The notes: generated by a model from the sequence alone, not told the origin. Counted from the first letter of the stretch, positions 39,564 to 51,598 are shown. The stretch: 64,000 bases of DNA from Clavulina sp. PMI_390 (GCA_015039315.1 WIDE01000017.1:338181-402180), one strand, 5' to 3'. Translations and numbers: made by a program.

Positions 39564-41094
39564 ATGACCTCTCCCAGCTCCTCACCAACGCCTCTGGACA
39601 CATACCGAGTTTTTGGATATGGGTCTTTAATCTTCAAGGCAAATGCTCGATTAAAGGCTACCACATACCAGTAATACTGAGCTAAATCCAGCCTCGCCCT
39701 TTTCCGTTTTTTCTTGTTGGATATGTGGCCGAAATAGCCTCCACCGCATGTAATAGCGCAAAGTGAGTGATAGGAACCCTTTCCGCTCCTCTCATGAGTT
39801 TTCCAGCGCCGTGATGCGCTGACGGTGGCTTGTCATATGACTGATCTGGCAACTCCTGCCTTCACCCTGCCATGATGCCTTCGACCCTTGGCCAATACTG
39901 CCAGCTCCTGGATTCCTGAAGGTATGCTGCCGATTACGGCAGATGTCCCTCGATCCCCTTCAAATGCAACCAGTCGGTTTGATGGGCCCCTTTCTGTTGG
40001 CCGGTGCCGTTTAGGGTTTCGTTCGACGATTCGCTCAAAGCTCTAATGATCATCGTGGGACTCCTGAGGTACTCTTTTTTTTTTTCGCTCTCGGGCGTAT
40101 CGCTTGTGACCAATTAGTCTCTCTGGTATCGGCAAGGACCCGGGACGTGTTGGTGAATCAGTGTACCTTTCCTAGCCTGGAAAGTCGGCGATTGACCACT
40201 TTGATCTCAGTCACGTTGATCAGCATTGACGACTGGAACCATTTCTCGGAAAACGTTAGTGCTTAATGCATAGATATTTGGAGAGAGGACGAAAACCTAT
40301 CCTGATTATTGGTCCCCTGCGTCATTCTCGGTTGCCCGCACAGGATGCCTTTCCACATGACGACATTGTGTGGGGCGTCGTTTACACAATTGACCCTGAT
40401 TTCGCGGCCGAAGTAAAAGCATATCTAGGTACCGTCTTAGCTTCCGTCCCGCTCCGCATCAATCCATTGATATATGCACCTATGAGTAGACTATCGGGAA
40501 AAGGTGCGCTCTCAAAGCCACATCTGCCTGGGTCACCAACAAGGGCATTCACACGCTTGAGGCTTTCAGAATGGGTACACTGAAACAACAGTAGATGTTT
40601 GGAACATTGTGGATGGGAAAGAGAGTGTGGTCGAGAGCAAAGTGTGTCGACTGGTTCTTTGGCCTGATACTACGGCATCTGGGGGAATCCTAAATTTTGG
40701 GAAACAGGTCACGGTGTATGTCGGGAGGCCGGACAACCCAGCTTTCGGTGCGCTCCCCTCGCTGTGGTCTCGTGGCTTGTTTAAGCCTTCTCCTTGGCTC
40801 ACTGATTCGGTTTCTGTCCGCGCTGCTCTACTCCCCAACTGGTAATGTGGCACCTGCACCCTGGCATCAAACCACCGATTTGCCTCACCAGTGGGCTCAG
40901 AACCCTACGATCAACTTGCACGCCACATTTGGTCACACTCTGGGCCTTCTGGCCAGAACAAAGACTACCTCTACAACCTAGCGGATGCCATCCGGAAACT
41001 CGCACCGGAAAGTCATGACTCGCATTTAGTGGCGTTGGAGGAACGCGTCAGGGCACTCGATAGTGCGACAGAGGTCGAACTTCATGGAGCGTAG
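39564..41094 (+). CDS. GCG1: ChaC-type gamma-glutamylcyclotransferase (11 exons)
   Basis: Glutathione-specific gamma-glutamylcyclotransferase, which cleaves glutathione to 5-oxoproline and Cys-Gly. I assembled it by hand from 39564-39638, 39738-39762, 39905-39921, 40015-40068, 40137-40152, 40211-40254, 40344-40428, 40490-40503, 40570-40641, 40708-40747 and 40892-41094. The total is 645 nt, giving 214 residues. Signature motifs are VFGYGSLIFK (substrate loop), then GFVRRFAQSSNDHRGTPE, DPGRVVTLI, DIVWGVVYTI, DYREKNGYTETTVDVW (with the catalytic Glu region), VYVGRPDNPAFVG and GPSGQNKDYLYNLADAIRKL. Exons of 25, 17, 16 and 14 nt occur. The first intron appears to start with GC instead of GT. The other nine introns are GT-AG. 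The family order is complete with no stop or frameshift, so I treat it as functional. Confidence 0.85.
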
Positions 41095-44020
41095 AAGTGA
41101 GCATCTGGAGGCATGCACATCGCTATCAAGAGGTGGAAAGGCATGTACATACAGGTCCGTTTGTGCGGTCAATACAACTATGACTACAGAGTGACGTTAA
41201 CAATCCGCGTGCGAAATACATACACAAAGACGCAGTAAACTATCGGCAGGGTATCAAGACGAGGGCTAGTATTCTAACGGGCTGGTGTCTATTCTAACTT
41301 ATGGCGATCAGATGTACCTCGAACACTAACGAGGCATTCGGAGGTATCACCGGTGGAAAGCCAGCAGGGCCGTAACCCTTTTCACAAATAAGGATATGAG
41401 CTGGATGTGGTTCGCCCACAATTACCAGTATGAGTAGAGGGGACTCACATAGTCTGGAGTCGCCCTAAGGACCGCCTTTTCGCCGACAGAAAGTAGCCGT
41501 ATCCCTGAACATGGACCATGAAGCGTCAGCCTCTAATGTTATATAATAGTCGCGATTGGCCATGACCTAACAGACCTTCGTCGAGGGCCAGTACCACACC
41601 CCTCACCCCAACCTCAAATTTTAATGGACCCCCATGCCCTCCTGGTCCATGTGATGCGTCGAACTACAGTGCGTGAAATACCAAAAAAGGCGTCAGAATG
41701 ACCATGCCATCGTAATCAAGAAGCTCAAGCATCAATTAAATGTTATGGTGGGCCCAGATCGATCTGGGTCACACAGAAGGAGCCGGACTCCGCGCGGTGG
41801 CCGGCGGCCAAAGTGCTTCTGCCCAAACAGCGTGGATTTATGGTGGGGAATCACTCTCGAGGATCGGGGTTCCGCGCCGAAGCTTCCGACCATCTTTTCA
41901 TGATGGTCCTTCCGGGTGCCCGTTTTCGGCGAAGAGAGCGTACTCACCACAGCTCCTGTACTTGCTATGGCCCCTCTGTATTCGCACACGACCCAGTCTA
42001 AGGCACCTCGTTAGCCCAGTAGTAATAAGGTGCCAGTGGCTTCGAGTGTGTGGCTGGGATTAATAGCTCACCTCCTGGACTTGGAAACGACTGGGCGCGC
42101 CACAGATGATAGGGATCCATCGTTAATCCCCATGGATATTCTGGAGTGGATCTCTTATACGCGCACCTTGCCATCGCCCCCTGAGATGTGCTGCTTTGTC
42201 ACTGGCATGAACCTTATGAATCTTTTGTGAGAAATGTTCGCAACAAGCCCCGTTCTGCGACGTCGATCGATGGGTGTAGCTCCTATCTGGAATGAGAGTT
42301 CCCTGCGAAGAAAGGATTGTAGTTCGTAGTGAAGGGGGCGATGAACGGCAAGAGGGGCCTCAGAAGCACAGTTAAGAAGTTAAGAGGATATGCCAATCCT
42401 GTTCTCCTTTTTCCAGCATCACACGCACGGTATTGCTGTATCGAGAGCCAGCGCATCTGCTGCATTGCCACGGGGTTGATGACCCAGCCCATCGAATGCA
42501 TAGAGATCCTGGAACTGGGTTTAATTATCACATTTGCCTCGGCCTTTCATTACGTGACTTATATGACAATTTTTTTCATCAACCATAGTGACAATTTTGG
42601 TAGCATCGGTACCTCTCCTCCTCGGTGGATGGCCTGAGGGGTCTTCCTGTCATCGATGAATCGTACCAGTCTCTCAAAAAGTGGCTCACTGACTGGAGGC
42701 CTTGCATGAATTGCTGGGAGTGTATACCGACATTGTCCCGCAGAGTGAGATAATGTTAAGTGAAATAGGGTCCAGCTGCGCGAACAAAGTGAAGTGAGTG
42801 AGTGGAGTACGAGAATTCGGAAACAGAAACTGAAAAGAAACTGTATTTCTTCTTTCCTGAGCCACTCTATCGGGTCGACCCCTCAATCGCCGACGTCTCC
42901 ATACGCCTATTGACCCATGCTGCCTTTCTGCCTCTTTCTCTGGCGTGCGAAAGTGCAGATTTATAGTTGTAGGCTAAGGGTCCGCGAGCCTCGGACAGGG
43001 CTCGGTTTGGGTGGGGAATCCGTCCGCCTCCGTATTGTTTGCCGATAAGAGGTTGCGAGCGGTTATGCATTAATCATGCACACGAGGACGGAGTCGGGTC
43101 TCCACGATCCTGTGCCCAATGTCATGTGCCAAGGTCCCAATGAAGCTCCTCCTAAGGCTCGATGCCCATCCGTCAAATTATTGCGTAGCATCCCTGGACC
43201 TTTCCTTCGTACCATGCATGGGAAATCGGCTGTTCTGAAAAAGCCATGCCAAATAGATAGGCTAGCCAAAAATAAATCTTTCAGGGCTAAAGAGGGCCCC
43301 GGGTATGGATATGTACCATCAGTTCGAGAGTGAGCTTAGGAGCAAGGAGAAGGGCAGTCCATAGTATTCTGGAAACGCGCTAGAGTCGTGCCAGGGAGTG
43401 CTTATAGGGTCTGGCGATGCCCTGCGTACTCTCTCGGGTCGCCCCAGGCTTAAGGGAATACTGCACGGCCGAAACTGGGTGCATACCATCAGCTCCTCCA
43501 TCGGCTCAGTCGGCCAAGGCACGAAGCTCCGACTATCCCTTCGAGTTCTTGGAACGTGGTAAACCACCGTTTCGATGACTCGAAAATGTTCTTAAATTTA
43601 GTCATGAAGAATCGTGTATTTCCTTCAAGTTGGCTGCGCTGTTCCACCAGCTCTAGTGCTGAGAAGTGGGAAACAACGAAATCACCACCACTAAGATGGA
43701 AATAAGTCTTTAGAGCACTCAGTACTGCTACGAGACTCGTTCAGTTTACCAATAATGCCAATAGGTGAGTGGTACAGAGCGCGAAACTAATCCGCTTGTG
43801 GTCCTGGAGGCTTGGCTCAACTGTTATGATGTACACGTGGCATATTCTGTCCGCATAATGATCAAGTATGCCTATGGCTCAAAATTATTCGAGACAGGAG
43901 CCTCCTAACCTCGATATTTCATTGAACTGTGCCAAGCAATGACGCATTGTTTATTGTTTATCGCTTTGTGTTTTTGTTTTGCGGTGTTGGTCTGTGTGGG
44001 CGTGTATGGTTGCCATTCCT
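41095..44020. other. Gene-poor interval, 2.9 kb
   Basis: No coding model can be supported on either strand. Open frames are short and carry no family motifs. Composition is mixed, with no terminal repeats or tandem arrays that I could see. It separates the ChaC gene from the histone promoter. Old transposon remnants are possible but not shown. Confidence 0.45.
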
Positions 44021-44028
44021 TATATAAA
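44021..44028 (+). promoter_or_regulatory. TATA box of histone H3 gene
   Basis: TATATAAA about 105 bases before the H3 start codon, followed by a C/A-rich leader containing CATCAATGG at the start. This is typical of a strongly expressed fungal histone promoter. Confidence 0.6.
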
Positions 44029-44125
44029 GCCTAGCCTTCGCGTCAACTCCATTCCCTCATCACAAACCCCCCATCAACCACCTTCGAAGCTTTAAACACT
44101 TCCTCACCTCTCAAAACTCACATCA

Positions 44126-44707
<582 letters not shown>

Positions 44708-45165
44708 GCGTGCTGTTCCTTTCCTCTCGTACTCTCCCCACTAGCTTCTGTTTGCAATTACCTTATATCCTCCATCCGTTGCGCCACCCTACCTTTCTTG
44801 TTCTCCTTTTTGGCTTTATCCACTACGCCCTGTAGCTTTACATTTGGTTTACACTCCAAATCGCATACTGATTTCCATCATCTTGCTGTCGGATTGAGAG
44901 AGCGTTTCTTGAGGCGTGAACACCTTGTGAACCAGAATATGAGTGGGTGGCAGGTTCGTCTCCAGGCACCTGTTTCACCAGTAGGGTGGTTGTGTCTTGA
45001 ATATACGAACGATTAAATGGATTTGCCTCAGTTTGTATGTCTCAACACTCATCTCAGGGATAAGTCTCCACGCTTGAGGCACTCAGCCTAATATCCAAAA
45101 ACTCCGCTCGCATTACTTATCTCCGCCACAGGGAATACACGACAAAATAACGAACAGCGAAACGA
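44708..45165. other. Convergent 3' flanks of H3 and ERV25
   Basis: 458 bp between two converging stop codons, T-rich on both strands. It probably contains both polyadenylation regions. No gene is seen. Confidence 0.5.
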
Positions 45166-46237
45166 CTAGTCAATAAGGTACTTTCTCCTGAAGAATGCGC
45201 GGAGGTGGAAAATCTGCCACACGCCAAGACCAATAAGGGCCACGAGCGTGAGGACGGCAAAGTTTTGCACTCTGACATTTGTCGATTCTGTTAAAAGGAG
45301 ATGAGGGGGGAAGGCAGGACATCCTGATGTTAGTTACGCAGCATTGGAGGTTTGGCGAAGGACGTACGGTTGGTGTCAGCGAAACGCTCCTCACGGTCTC
45401 GCAGGTAACCCAATTCGTCTACAATCTCCTTCACAACACCTTCAAGTTTGCGCATCTCAACTTCCAGAGCGGAGAGACCATCTTGGTTCGCAATAGCGCT
45501 TTAATTGGCAAATAAGGGAAAGGATAGGAGAAGTCAGTTCAAGTTTTTTTTGTCGACGCAGATTATTCGAGGTATATTGCCTCCATTAGCGGATGTCCGT
45601 AAGAAACTTACTTGTAATCTATGGCGTCGGCGCCAATATCCACATCCAAATCAACAGTCCTGGCCATTCGGCCTGCCTGCTTTTGGCCTATAGGAGAGAG
45701 CGAATGAAACATAAGTCCCGTCATGCGTTTAGAAAGATAGATTTGGCAAATGAAGAATGGTTCGGGATACTCACTGGAATCAAGGGTATTCTTGAAGCAG
45801 ACACCAACGTCTCCCTCACCATGGGCGGTGACAGCTAACCTCGTCTCGCCATTGATATTCTTCTTGCTCAAGTAGACATTATTGGCTCCGCCATCAGATT
45901 CCTTGTCCCGCACTTCAACATCCACGCGCTGCTTGTTACCAGGCGATATGTTTGCTGTGACAATAATCAAGGCATGCTTGTGTGCATAGTTCCAAATGCA
46001 TTTCTGCACAGGGTAGTGGGAGGCTTCTAGCTCGAATTTAATGGCATGGGAGGGGGTTGGGAGGAATATGAGAGCAACGAGGAGTATTAAAATAGCATTG
46101 AACGACGCCAGAGAAAATATTGAGGATGTCCGCCGGCTGCGTGGTGCGGATGAGTTTTGGGGTTTTTGAGTGTGGGGGGATGATGAGGAAGGGTGAGAGT
46201 CGTCGCTGCGCGTGGCTTTCGTGGCTGTCGGACGCAT
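45166..46237 (-). CDS. ERV25: p24/EMP24 family cargo receptor, ERV25 type
   Basis: Type I membrane protein of COPII/COPI vesicles that helps select GPI-anchored and other cargo between ER and Golgi. ATG is 46237. The N-terminal region is unusually long and Ser/Thr/Arg rich (about 40 residues) before a hydrophobic signal segment (ILILLVALIFLPTPSHA). No later Met could serve as start. The GOLD domain begins at IKFELEASHYPVQKCIWNYA and includes GVCFKN, giving the conserved Cys pair. A coiled-coil segment follows (SALEVEMRKLEGVVKEIVDE). The membrane helix is NFAVLTLVALIGLGVWQIF, and the cytosolic tail HLRAFFRRKYLID carries the di-Phe COPII signal and the basic COPI signal. Four exons. The start faces the SRRM1-like gene 153 bp away. 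Confidence 0.93.
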
Positions 46238-46390
46238 AGCTAGTTCAGGTGTGGTGAGCGGCCGTCCCTAGGTCGTGTGTCGTGTAGGTCCCAAAGTTGG
46301 CGTTGTGGTCTTCGGGGACGCCGGCAAGCTCCGAAGACAACAGCCACAAACACTTGACGTTCCTTGAACTTTTGTGCAAGTCGTTTCGAA

Positions 46391-48142
46391 ATGGACGCTG
46401 GATTCTTCAAGGGTAAGATATACATTCAACGTGTTCCTGTTACTTCTATGTCGTGCTAACCTTCTCTTGGCCTTCGCGTTGTCACTAGGTACAACAGCAG
46501 AGCAAGACGCTCGCTTCTCAGACAAGGATGCGCGACTCCTCAAATCTCTCAAATTTGACCCCATTCTCGACAAGAAGGTTGACATGCGCAAGGTTAATAT
46601 GGGGGTCATGCGTCCATGGGTCACCCAAAGAGTCGTGCAACTCGTGGGTTTCGAGGATGAGGTCGTCGTCGAGTACGCGATGGAGCTGCTGGAGGACAAG
46701 TCCAATCCCGTGTGTACTCCCATCCTGTTTACTGTTTCAACGCGTTGAAATATCTGACGGCATCTTTCCCAGACGCCCGATGGACGAAAGATGCAAATTG
46801 CGTTGACTGGTTTCCTTGCAGGCAAGGTGAGTGGCGATGCCTTTCCTTGACAATTGTCACAGCGAGCTAAGAATTCTGAACTTCTCTGGTATAGACTGGT
46901 GAATTCATGAAAACTCTCTGGGAGCTCTTGATTACTGCTCAAGACTCGATTGGTGGCGTCCCCACCCAGTTCATTGACGCCAAAAAGCTCGAGCTGCGTC
47001 AGAAGCAGGCTCAAGATGAGCGGGCACGCGATGAAGCTCGCCTGAGGGGCGAGGCGGATCAGCGCCTCGACGAGATTCGCCAACGCGAGCGAAACGAGAG
47101 ACGGGGAGGTCCACCCTTTGGCTCTGACAGGAATGGCGGGTTCGACGACCGTGGTGATGGAGGATTTGGTGGAGGGCGCGGCCGTGGCCGAGGAAGAGGA
47201 AGGGGACGCGGTGGTCCCGAATATGGTGGTGGTGGACGCGACAGGGACTCTGGGTGGGGTAACCGTGGAAGAGGCGGCCGTCCTGGTGGGTACGGTGGAC
47301 GTCGCTCGCCATCCCCTAGAAGGCGTTCTCCATCCCCAAGAGGGTACAGGCGCCGCTCGCCCTCTCCTCGTCGATCTCGATCCCCGCCTCGTTCAGCTTA
47401 CAGTGGAGGCACGCGGTCTCGATCCCCGTCTCGTACCCCACCTCGCCGCCAACGCGGCCGCTCGCCTACCCAATCGCGTTCTCCCACTCCTGCTCGTGAT
47501 AATCGTGCCAATAACGCACGGCGCTCTCCAACTCCCGATACTCCACCTCGAAACAGGAAGCGGGCCAGGTCCCCATCATCCTCCCGTTCCCCACCTCCGC
47601 GCCGGCGCGGACGCACTCCAGATAGCCGCTCACCTTCTCCGCCTCGACGAGGCTCTCGCCGGGATGGGAATGATCGGCGCAGACCCACACCACCGCGACG
47701 AGGTGCACCAGCCCGATCACGCTCTCGTACTCCACCAACCCCCAAACGTCGCCGCCGGAGCCCTTCTCGCACTCGCTCACCGTCCCCTAATGGACATGAT
47801 TCCAAGAGGCGAGGTGGTGCGCGAGGTTCGAGGCGTTCTCCTTCCAGGTCTCGGACACCCCCTCGTCGCTCACGCCGGTCTCCCTCTGGGTCACGTTCCC
47901 CTCCACCTCCCCCTTCGAAAGGGATGAGCATTCTTGGTGCGTCAAAGTGGGCCAAGGAAAAGGCAGATAATGCAGCCTCGAAATCCCAGGGGGATGAAGG
48001 ACAACAAAGTGGTGGAAGCACTCAACCCTCAAAAGTCGAGTTGGAGCAGAAGGAGAACGAGCTGCGAGAAAAGATGCTCAGGCAGAAGGTGCTGAAGACG
48101 AGGCGAAAGAGCTCTGGCGGTGAATCAGCGCAGGAGGAGTGA
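46391..48142 (+). CDS. SRRM1: SRRM1-like splicing factor (PWI + RS-rich)
   Basis: Nuclear pre-mRNA splicing coactivator of the SRm160 family. Four exons (46391-46412, 46489-46709, 46773-46826, 46895-48142) total 1,545 nt and encode 514 residues. The PWI domain occupies about residues 25-130. KVDMRKVNMGVMRPWVTQRV contains the motif as PWV, and GFEDEVVVEYAMELL and GKTGEFMKTLWELLITAQ follow. A charged helix (ELRQKQAQDERARDEARLRG) leads into an RGG-like glycine-rich segment (GGGRGRGRGRGRGRGG). Roughly 230 residues of Arg-Ser-Pro repeats then follow (RRSPSPRR, RSRSRTPP). The C-terminal helix is Glu/Lys rich and ends SSGGESAQEE. The long RS tract produces large open frames in the other five frames, which I treat as artefacts. 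Confidence 0.93.
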
Positions 48143-48370
48143 ATCATCATCTGGTTTTCAGCACCTTTCTTCAGTCGGCGCTATGAAGCCTGTCCAGGCA
48201 ATACTCATGCTGGTGCTGATGATACTGCCCCAAGAGGAGTCATCTCATTTCCTGTTCCCTTCCTTACTTCATCTTGTCCAAATTCCTTCACTGATTGTTC
48301 CGTTTTGTCTTCAAGCTATGGCACGATTAATTATAACAAAAATTACAGCGCGACTACGCTGGGTATTAAT

Positions 48371-48576
48371 AGAGACGTTGGGAATTAGATATTGCTAATT
48401 ATTTGGCCATAATAAGCCAAACTCTATACCTGCCCCTACATATCGATTTTTTGACCAGTTTCTGTTGGACGATCTCTACCATGGACTAATACGATCGTCT
48501 CCGTCGAATTTCGTCATAGGTTGTATGGTGTTGTGGGCTGAAACAGTGGCCCGACGTCGAGCCTCAGAAGCGCCGA
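48371..48576 (+). repeat. Left terminal inverted repeat (206 bp)
   Basis: Matches the reverse complement of 51223-51428 along its length as far as I could compare. It includes the first 17 codons of the transposase, whose start codon lies at 48525. Confidence 0.9.
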
Positions 48577-49878
48577 GCCCTTGCCCTGAACTTTTGCCCA
48601 CCCTTTCCTTTACCAATATGCTGGTGGAGAGCTTTTTTGCCACCACAGACCTCAGAGATGTTGTTCTAGCGGTCGGTCTTGCGGCAACCGCTGAGTTTGA
48701 GGAGGATGAAGGAGCGCAGTATGCCAGAACTGTCCGCGGCCTTGCCGAGGAGATTCTCGAGATTCCAGCTATGCAGCCATCAGAACAGACCCCTGCTTTG
48801 AAGGCCCCAAAGGGTCTTCCGCCATCGTTGACTGATATGGACGGTGGAGAGCTCAAACGCTTATGCCGGTAACATTTATTATCGCTACGCTCCCTTGTCA
48901 ACTAAGCAGTACTGACTTTGTTCCAGCTTTGACTATGCAGGTCTCACCGCATTAAACGACGCTCTAGATCTTCCTGATTCCGTGAAGCTTGACGATGGTC
49001 GCATCATGCCATCCATCTATGCTCTTGCCATCCTTCTTGCCCGCTTTGCCTCGCCTGCCTCGCTCTTTACCCTCTCACAGATATTCCACTACGACGTGCC
49101 TACTCTCTCACGCTGCGTCAACATGATGAGCAAGCTTATCTACGAAAGATGGCACCATTTGCTTGATTTTGACCCTGCGCGGCTCCCTCCATCAAAGCTT
49201 GACTTGTATGCCAATGCATTTGCCAATAAGGGGTGCCCATCTAATCGCATATGGGGCGCAATCGACTGCACCATTATCCCGATCTCTCGCCCGGGGCGCA
49301 AGCAGCAGGTCAGCTATAATGGGTACAAGAAGCAGCACGCAACCAAGTACCAGGGCGTGACAACTCCTGACGGCTTGATAGCTCTCTGCTTTGGTCCTGT
49401 AGCTGGTCGCCGCTCCGACGGCACTCTTCTGCGCCTCTCCGACCTCAAATCCGTGCTGACTCAGCATGCTCGTGGCATGGACGGGAAGCGTCGGCTCCTG
49501 TATGGTGATCCTGCATACACCCCCTACAACGGTACCTGGTTGATGGCGGGGTTCAAGAAGGTGCGCAAGCTCACTCCACTGGAGGAATCCTTCAACAAGG
49601 AGATGTCGCGCTATCGCCAATGCGCAGAATGGAGCTTTGGCAAGGTGAGAACAATGTGCACCAACGCGTAGTGTCAAATTACTCATATGATACCCCAGCT
49701 AGCCAACATATTTCCTTTTTTTGACTTCAAGAAGCGCCATAGACTTCGCCTGTCACCTGTGGGGCGCTGGTTCCTCGTTGGTGTGCTACTAACTAACGCC
49801 CACACATGTCTTTACCTGTCTGAAACATCACGCTTCTTTGGCATCTATCCCCCATCCCTTAGCGAGTATTTTAAGTAG
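48525..49878 (+). CDS. Harbinger-type DDE transposase
   Basis: Catalytic transposase of the DDE_Tnp_4/HARBI1 type, which cuts the element ends and inserts them. Exons 48525-48868, 48927-49644 and 49699-49878 total 1,242 nt and encode 413 residues. The catalytic triad is visible: Asp in WGAIDCTIIPISRP, Asp in LLYGDPAYTPY 81 residues later, and Glu in CAEWSFGK a further 40 residues on. The stretch between carries QVSYNGYKKQHATKYQGV, typical of the family. The upstream region (about 190 residues) contains a helical part, LFTLSQIFHYDVPTLSRCVN, likely a helix-turn-helix. The frame is open about 20 codons before the chosen ATG, from a TTG, and no better start exists. No disabling change was found. 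The start lies inside the terminal repeat. Confidence 0.9.
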
Positions 49879-49972
49879 ATTTTGACTGCTAACTACGAGG
49901 ATATACAATTATCAAACTACTATTGTCAAGAAAGAGTTGGACCATAAGTCTAGAATGCCCTGGGTATGCTGT

Positions 49973-51158
49973 TCACAGATCAATGTTTCCGTTGGAGAAC
50001 AAAGGTGCGAGGGATGGGTTCTGCTCCAGAATTTTCAACATTTGCTCCTTTGCTACAACCTCGCGCTCCCTTGCTACGACCTCACGCTCCCTGAGATTGT
50101 CAACACGAACCAGACGCTGCATATTTTCACTATGCTTCAGCTTCTCAAAGTCCAGGTCCTCGGCATGCTTCACCTTCTCAAATGCAAGGAACTCGCGCTG
50201 AGTATGCACAAGTTCGGACTGCACCCCATCTTTTGATTGTTGAAGAGCCGTAATGAGGGTGGCAGATGCTTCTTTGAGCGTCGTATTCTGGGTTTCACGC
50301 TGATTGCGATGGGAAGTCGAGTATGGGGCTGAACGGCGATGCGCATTCTTGATTGTATGCGGATACCGCTTGGGGCGGCTTGGAGACGATTCCAAATCAT
50401 TCTCGTCCTCTTCTGAGTCTGCTGAGCGTTCTTGATCTTGTTCCGCACAATTCGCACTGCGAGTCTCGCCAAGCGTCTGCATGGCAAGATCCCGCGATTC
50501 GTTGTCGTCGTCTATGCGCTGCTGAGCAACCTGTATAGTAATGTAAGAGAGTGTTGAAGGAAATAGAGGCCTGGCCATTCACCTTATCACGCGCTTGTGC
50601 CCTTGAGGCATTCTCAGCATCAATTGCCTCACATTCTCCCTGCCATGCATCTAGCAAAGAGGCCAATAGCTGGTGCTGCTCATCATCCATACTAATGTGC
50701 TTTGATTTCCATGCAGATCGATTGCCTAACTGCAGCCTATGGTGAGATGAGTTTCGCGCACGAGAGGGCCAACTACTTACTCTATGAGTGTCCAGCAACT
50801 CCTGGGATTTCTTACGAATCACATCTTTCCTCCACTCCGTCCCATGCTCCCTATTCACTTCGTCGCACACAAGATCCCAGGTCTTTCCAAGGGCGCCAAA
50901 CTCTGCAGCATGCGGTCTGTGTTTCAGAACAGCCACGAGGATAGAGTGACAATGCTCAAACGAAAATTGCGCCCTAGTCTTCTTGACCTTCTTAGTGCCT
51001 GAATCGATATCATCTCCTTCGTCCTCAGGGCCATCATTGCCCGAAAGACGCGCCTCAAGCATGGTGGTGTTGTCGCTGTGTGAAGCTTGGGCAGCGCGTT
51101 CAACAGTGCTACCTCCCTGCTCATCAACAGCATTACGTCTCCTGAGGGTCGGGGGCAT
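49973..51158 (-). CDS. Transposon-encoded SANT/Myb-like accessory protein
   Basis: Second protein of the Harbinger element, in this superfamily known to bind the transposase and element DNA. ATG is 51158 (MPPTLRRRNAVDEQGG). The first exon holds a trihelix/Myb-like domain: AQFSFEHCHSILVAVLKHRP, FGALGKTWDLVCDEVN and TEWRKDVIRKKSQELLDTHR, with the spaced Trp residues expected. After an intron comes LGNRSAWKSKHI and an acidic segment. The last exon is highly charged and ends in a long predicted coiled coil (REFLAFEKVKHAEDLDFEKL, then REREVVAREREVVAKEQ). The final residues are SLAPLFSNGNIDL. Three exons. The frame is intact at both introns, though the acceptor of the first intron is a choice between two nearby AGs. 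Confidence 0.8.
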
Positions 51159-51222
51159 ATAGAGAGAGGAGTATGGGAGAGTTTGGAGTAGGTAGAGTTC
51201 ACTGGGTAGACAACTTTTGCAT

Positions 51223-51428
51223 TCGGCGCTTCTGAGGCTCGACGTCGGGCCACTGTTTCAGCCCACAACACCATACAACCTATGACGAAATTCGACGGAG
51301 ACGATCGTATTAGTCCATGGTAGAGATCGTCCAACAGAAACTGGTCAAAAAATCGATATGTAGGGGCAGGTATAGAGTTTGGCTTATTATGGCCAAATAA
51401 TTAGCAATATCTAATTCCCAACGTCTCT
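51223..51428 (-). repeat. Right terminal inverted repeat (206 bp)
   Basis: Inverted partner of 48371-48576. Read inward on the minus strand it begins AGAGACGTTGGG. It lies upstream of the SANT-like gene, so it should act as that gene's promoter, as the left repeat does for the transposase. Confidence 0.9.
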
Positions 51429-51598
51429 AATGGGACATCATATCTTGGTAACCATGACTCATGGGTATCCGAACCAGAGAGGGTGTGTTTTTGTGATTTG
51501 AGTCTCTATGAACTATGATCAGTACAGCATTTTGCTTTCACAAAATATAAGCGTGATTGCTCACATGTAATCAAGATGTTTCATCAGAACACTGCTTC

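Larger units (their letters stand above)
48371..51428. mobile_element. PIF/Harbinger-type DNA transposon, apparently complete
   Basis: A 3,058-bp element bounded by 206-bp terminal inverted repeats that I see as nearly identical, starting AGAGACGTTGGGAATTAG at each end. It is flanked by AAT on both sides (48368-48370 and 51429-51431), consistent with a 3-bp target duplication. It carries a DDE transposase on the plus strand and a second, SANT/Myb-like protein on the minus strand, the usual two-gene set of PIF/Harbinger elements. Both genes read inward from the repeats and converge in the middle, with 94 bp between stops. The near identity of the repeats and the open frames suggest a recent insertion. 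It lies about 230 bp past the SRRM1-like stop codon, so it may sit in or just after that gene's 3' region. Confidence 0.9.

Noticed and set aside
39194..39685. 163-codon open frame on the plus strand
   Set aside because: It overlaps the first ChaC exon in a different frame, has no family motif and no consistent splicing, so it is a chance frame.
39722..39762. Apparent broken start of the ChaC gene (a GY followed by a stop before the PPPHVI codons)
   Set aside because: I first read this as a pseudogene. A better model puts the FGYGSLIFK codons in an earlier exon (39564-39638), with this stretch inside an intron, and the whole protein is then intact.
47118..48021. Large open frames on both strands (269 and 207 codons) within the RS-repeat exon
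   Set aside because: They are produced by the repetitive Arg-Ser codons of the SRRM1-like gene and have no independent features.
50924..51334. Minus-strand frame starting with the same residues as the transposase
   Set aside because: It arises because the right inverted repeat copies the transposase start. After the repeat ends it runs antiframe to the SANT-like gene and carries no domain.
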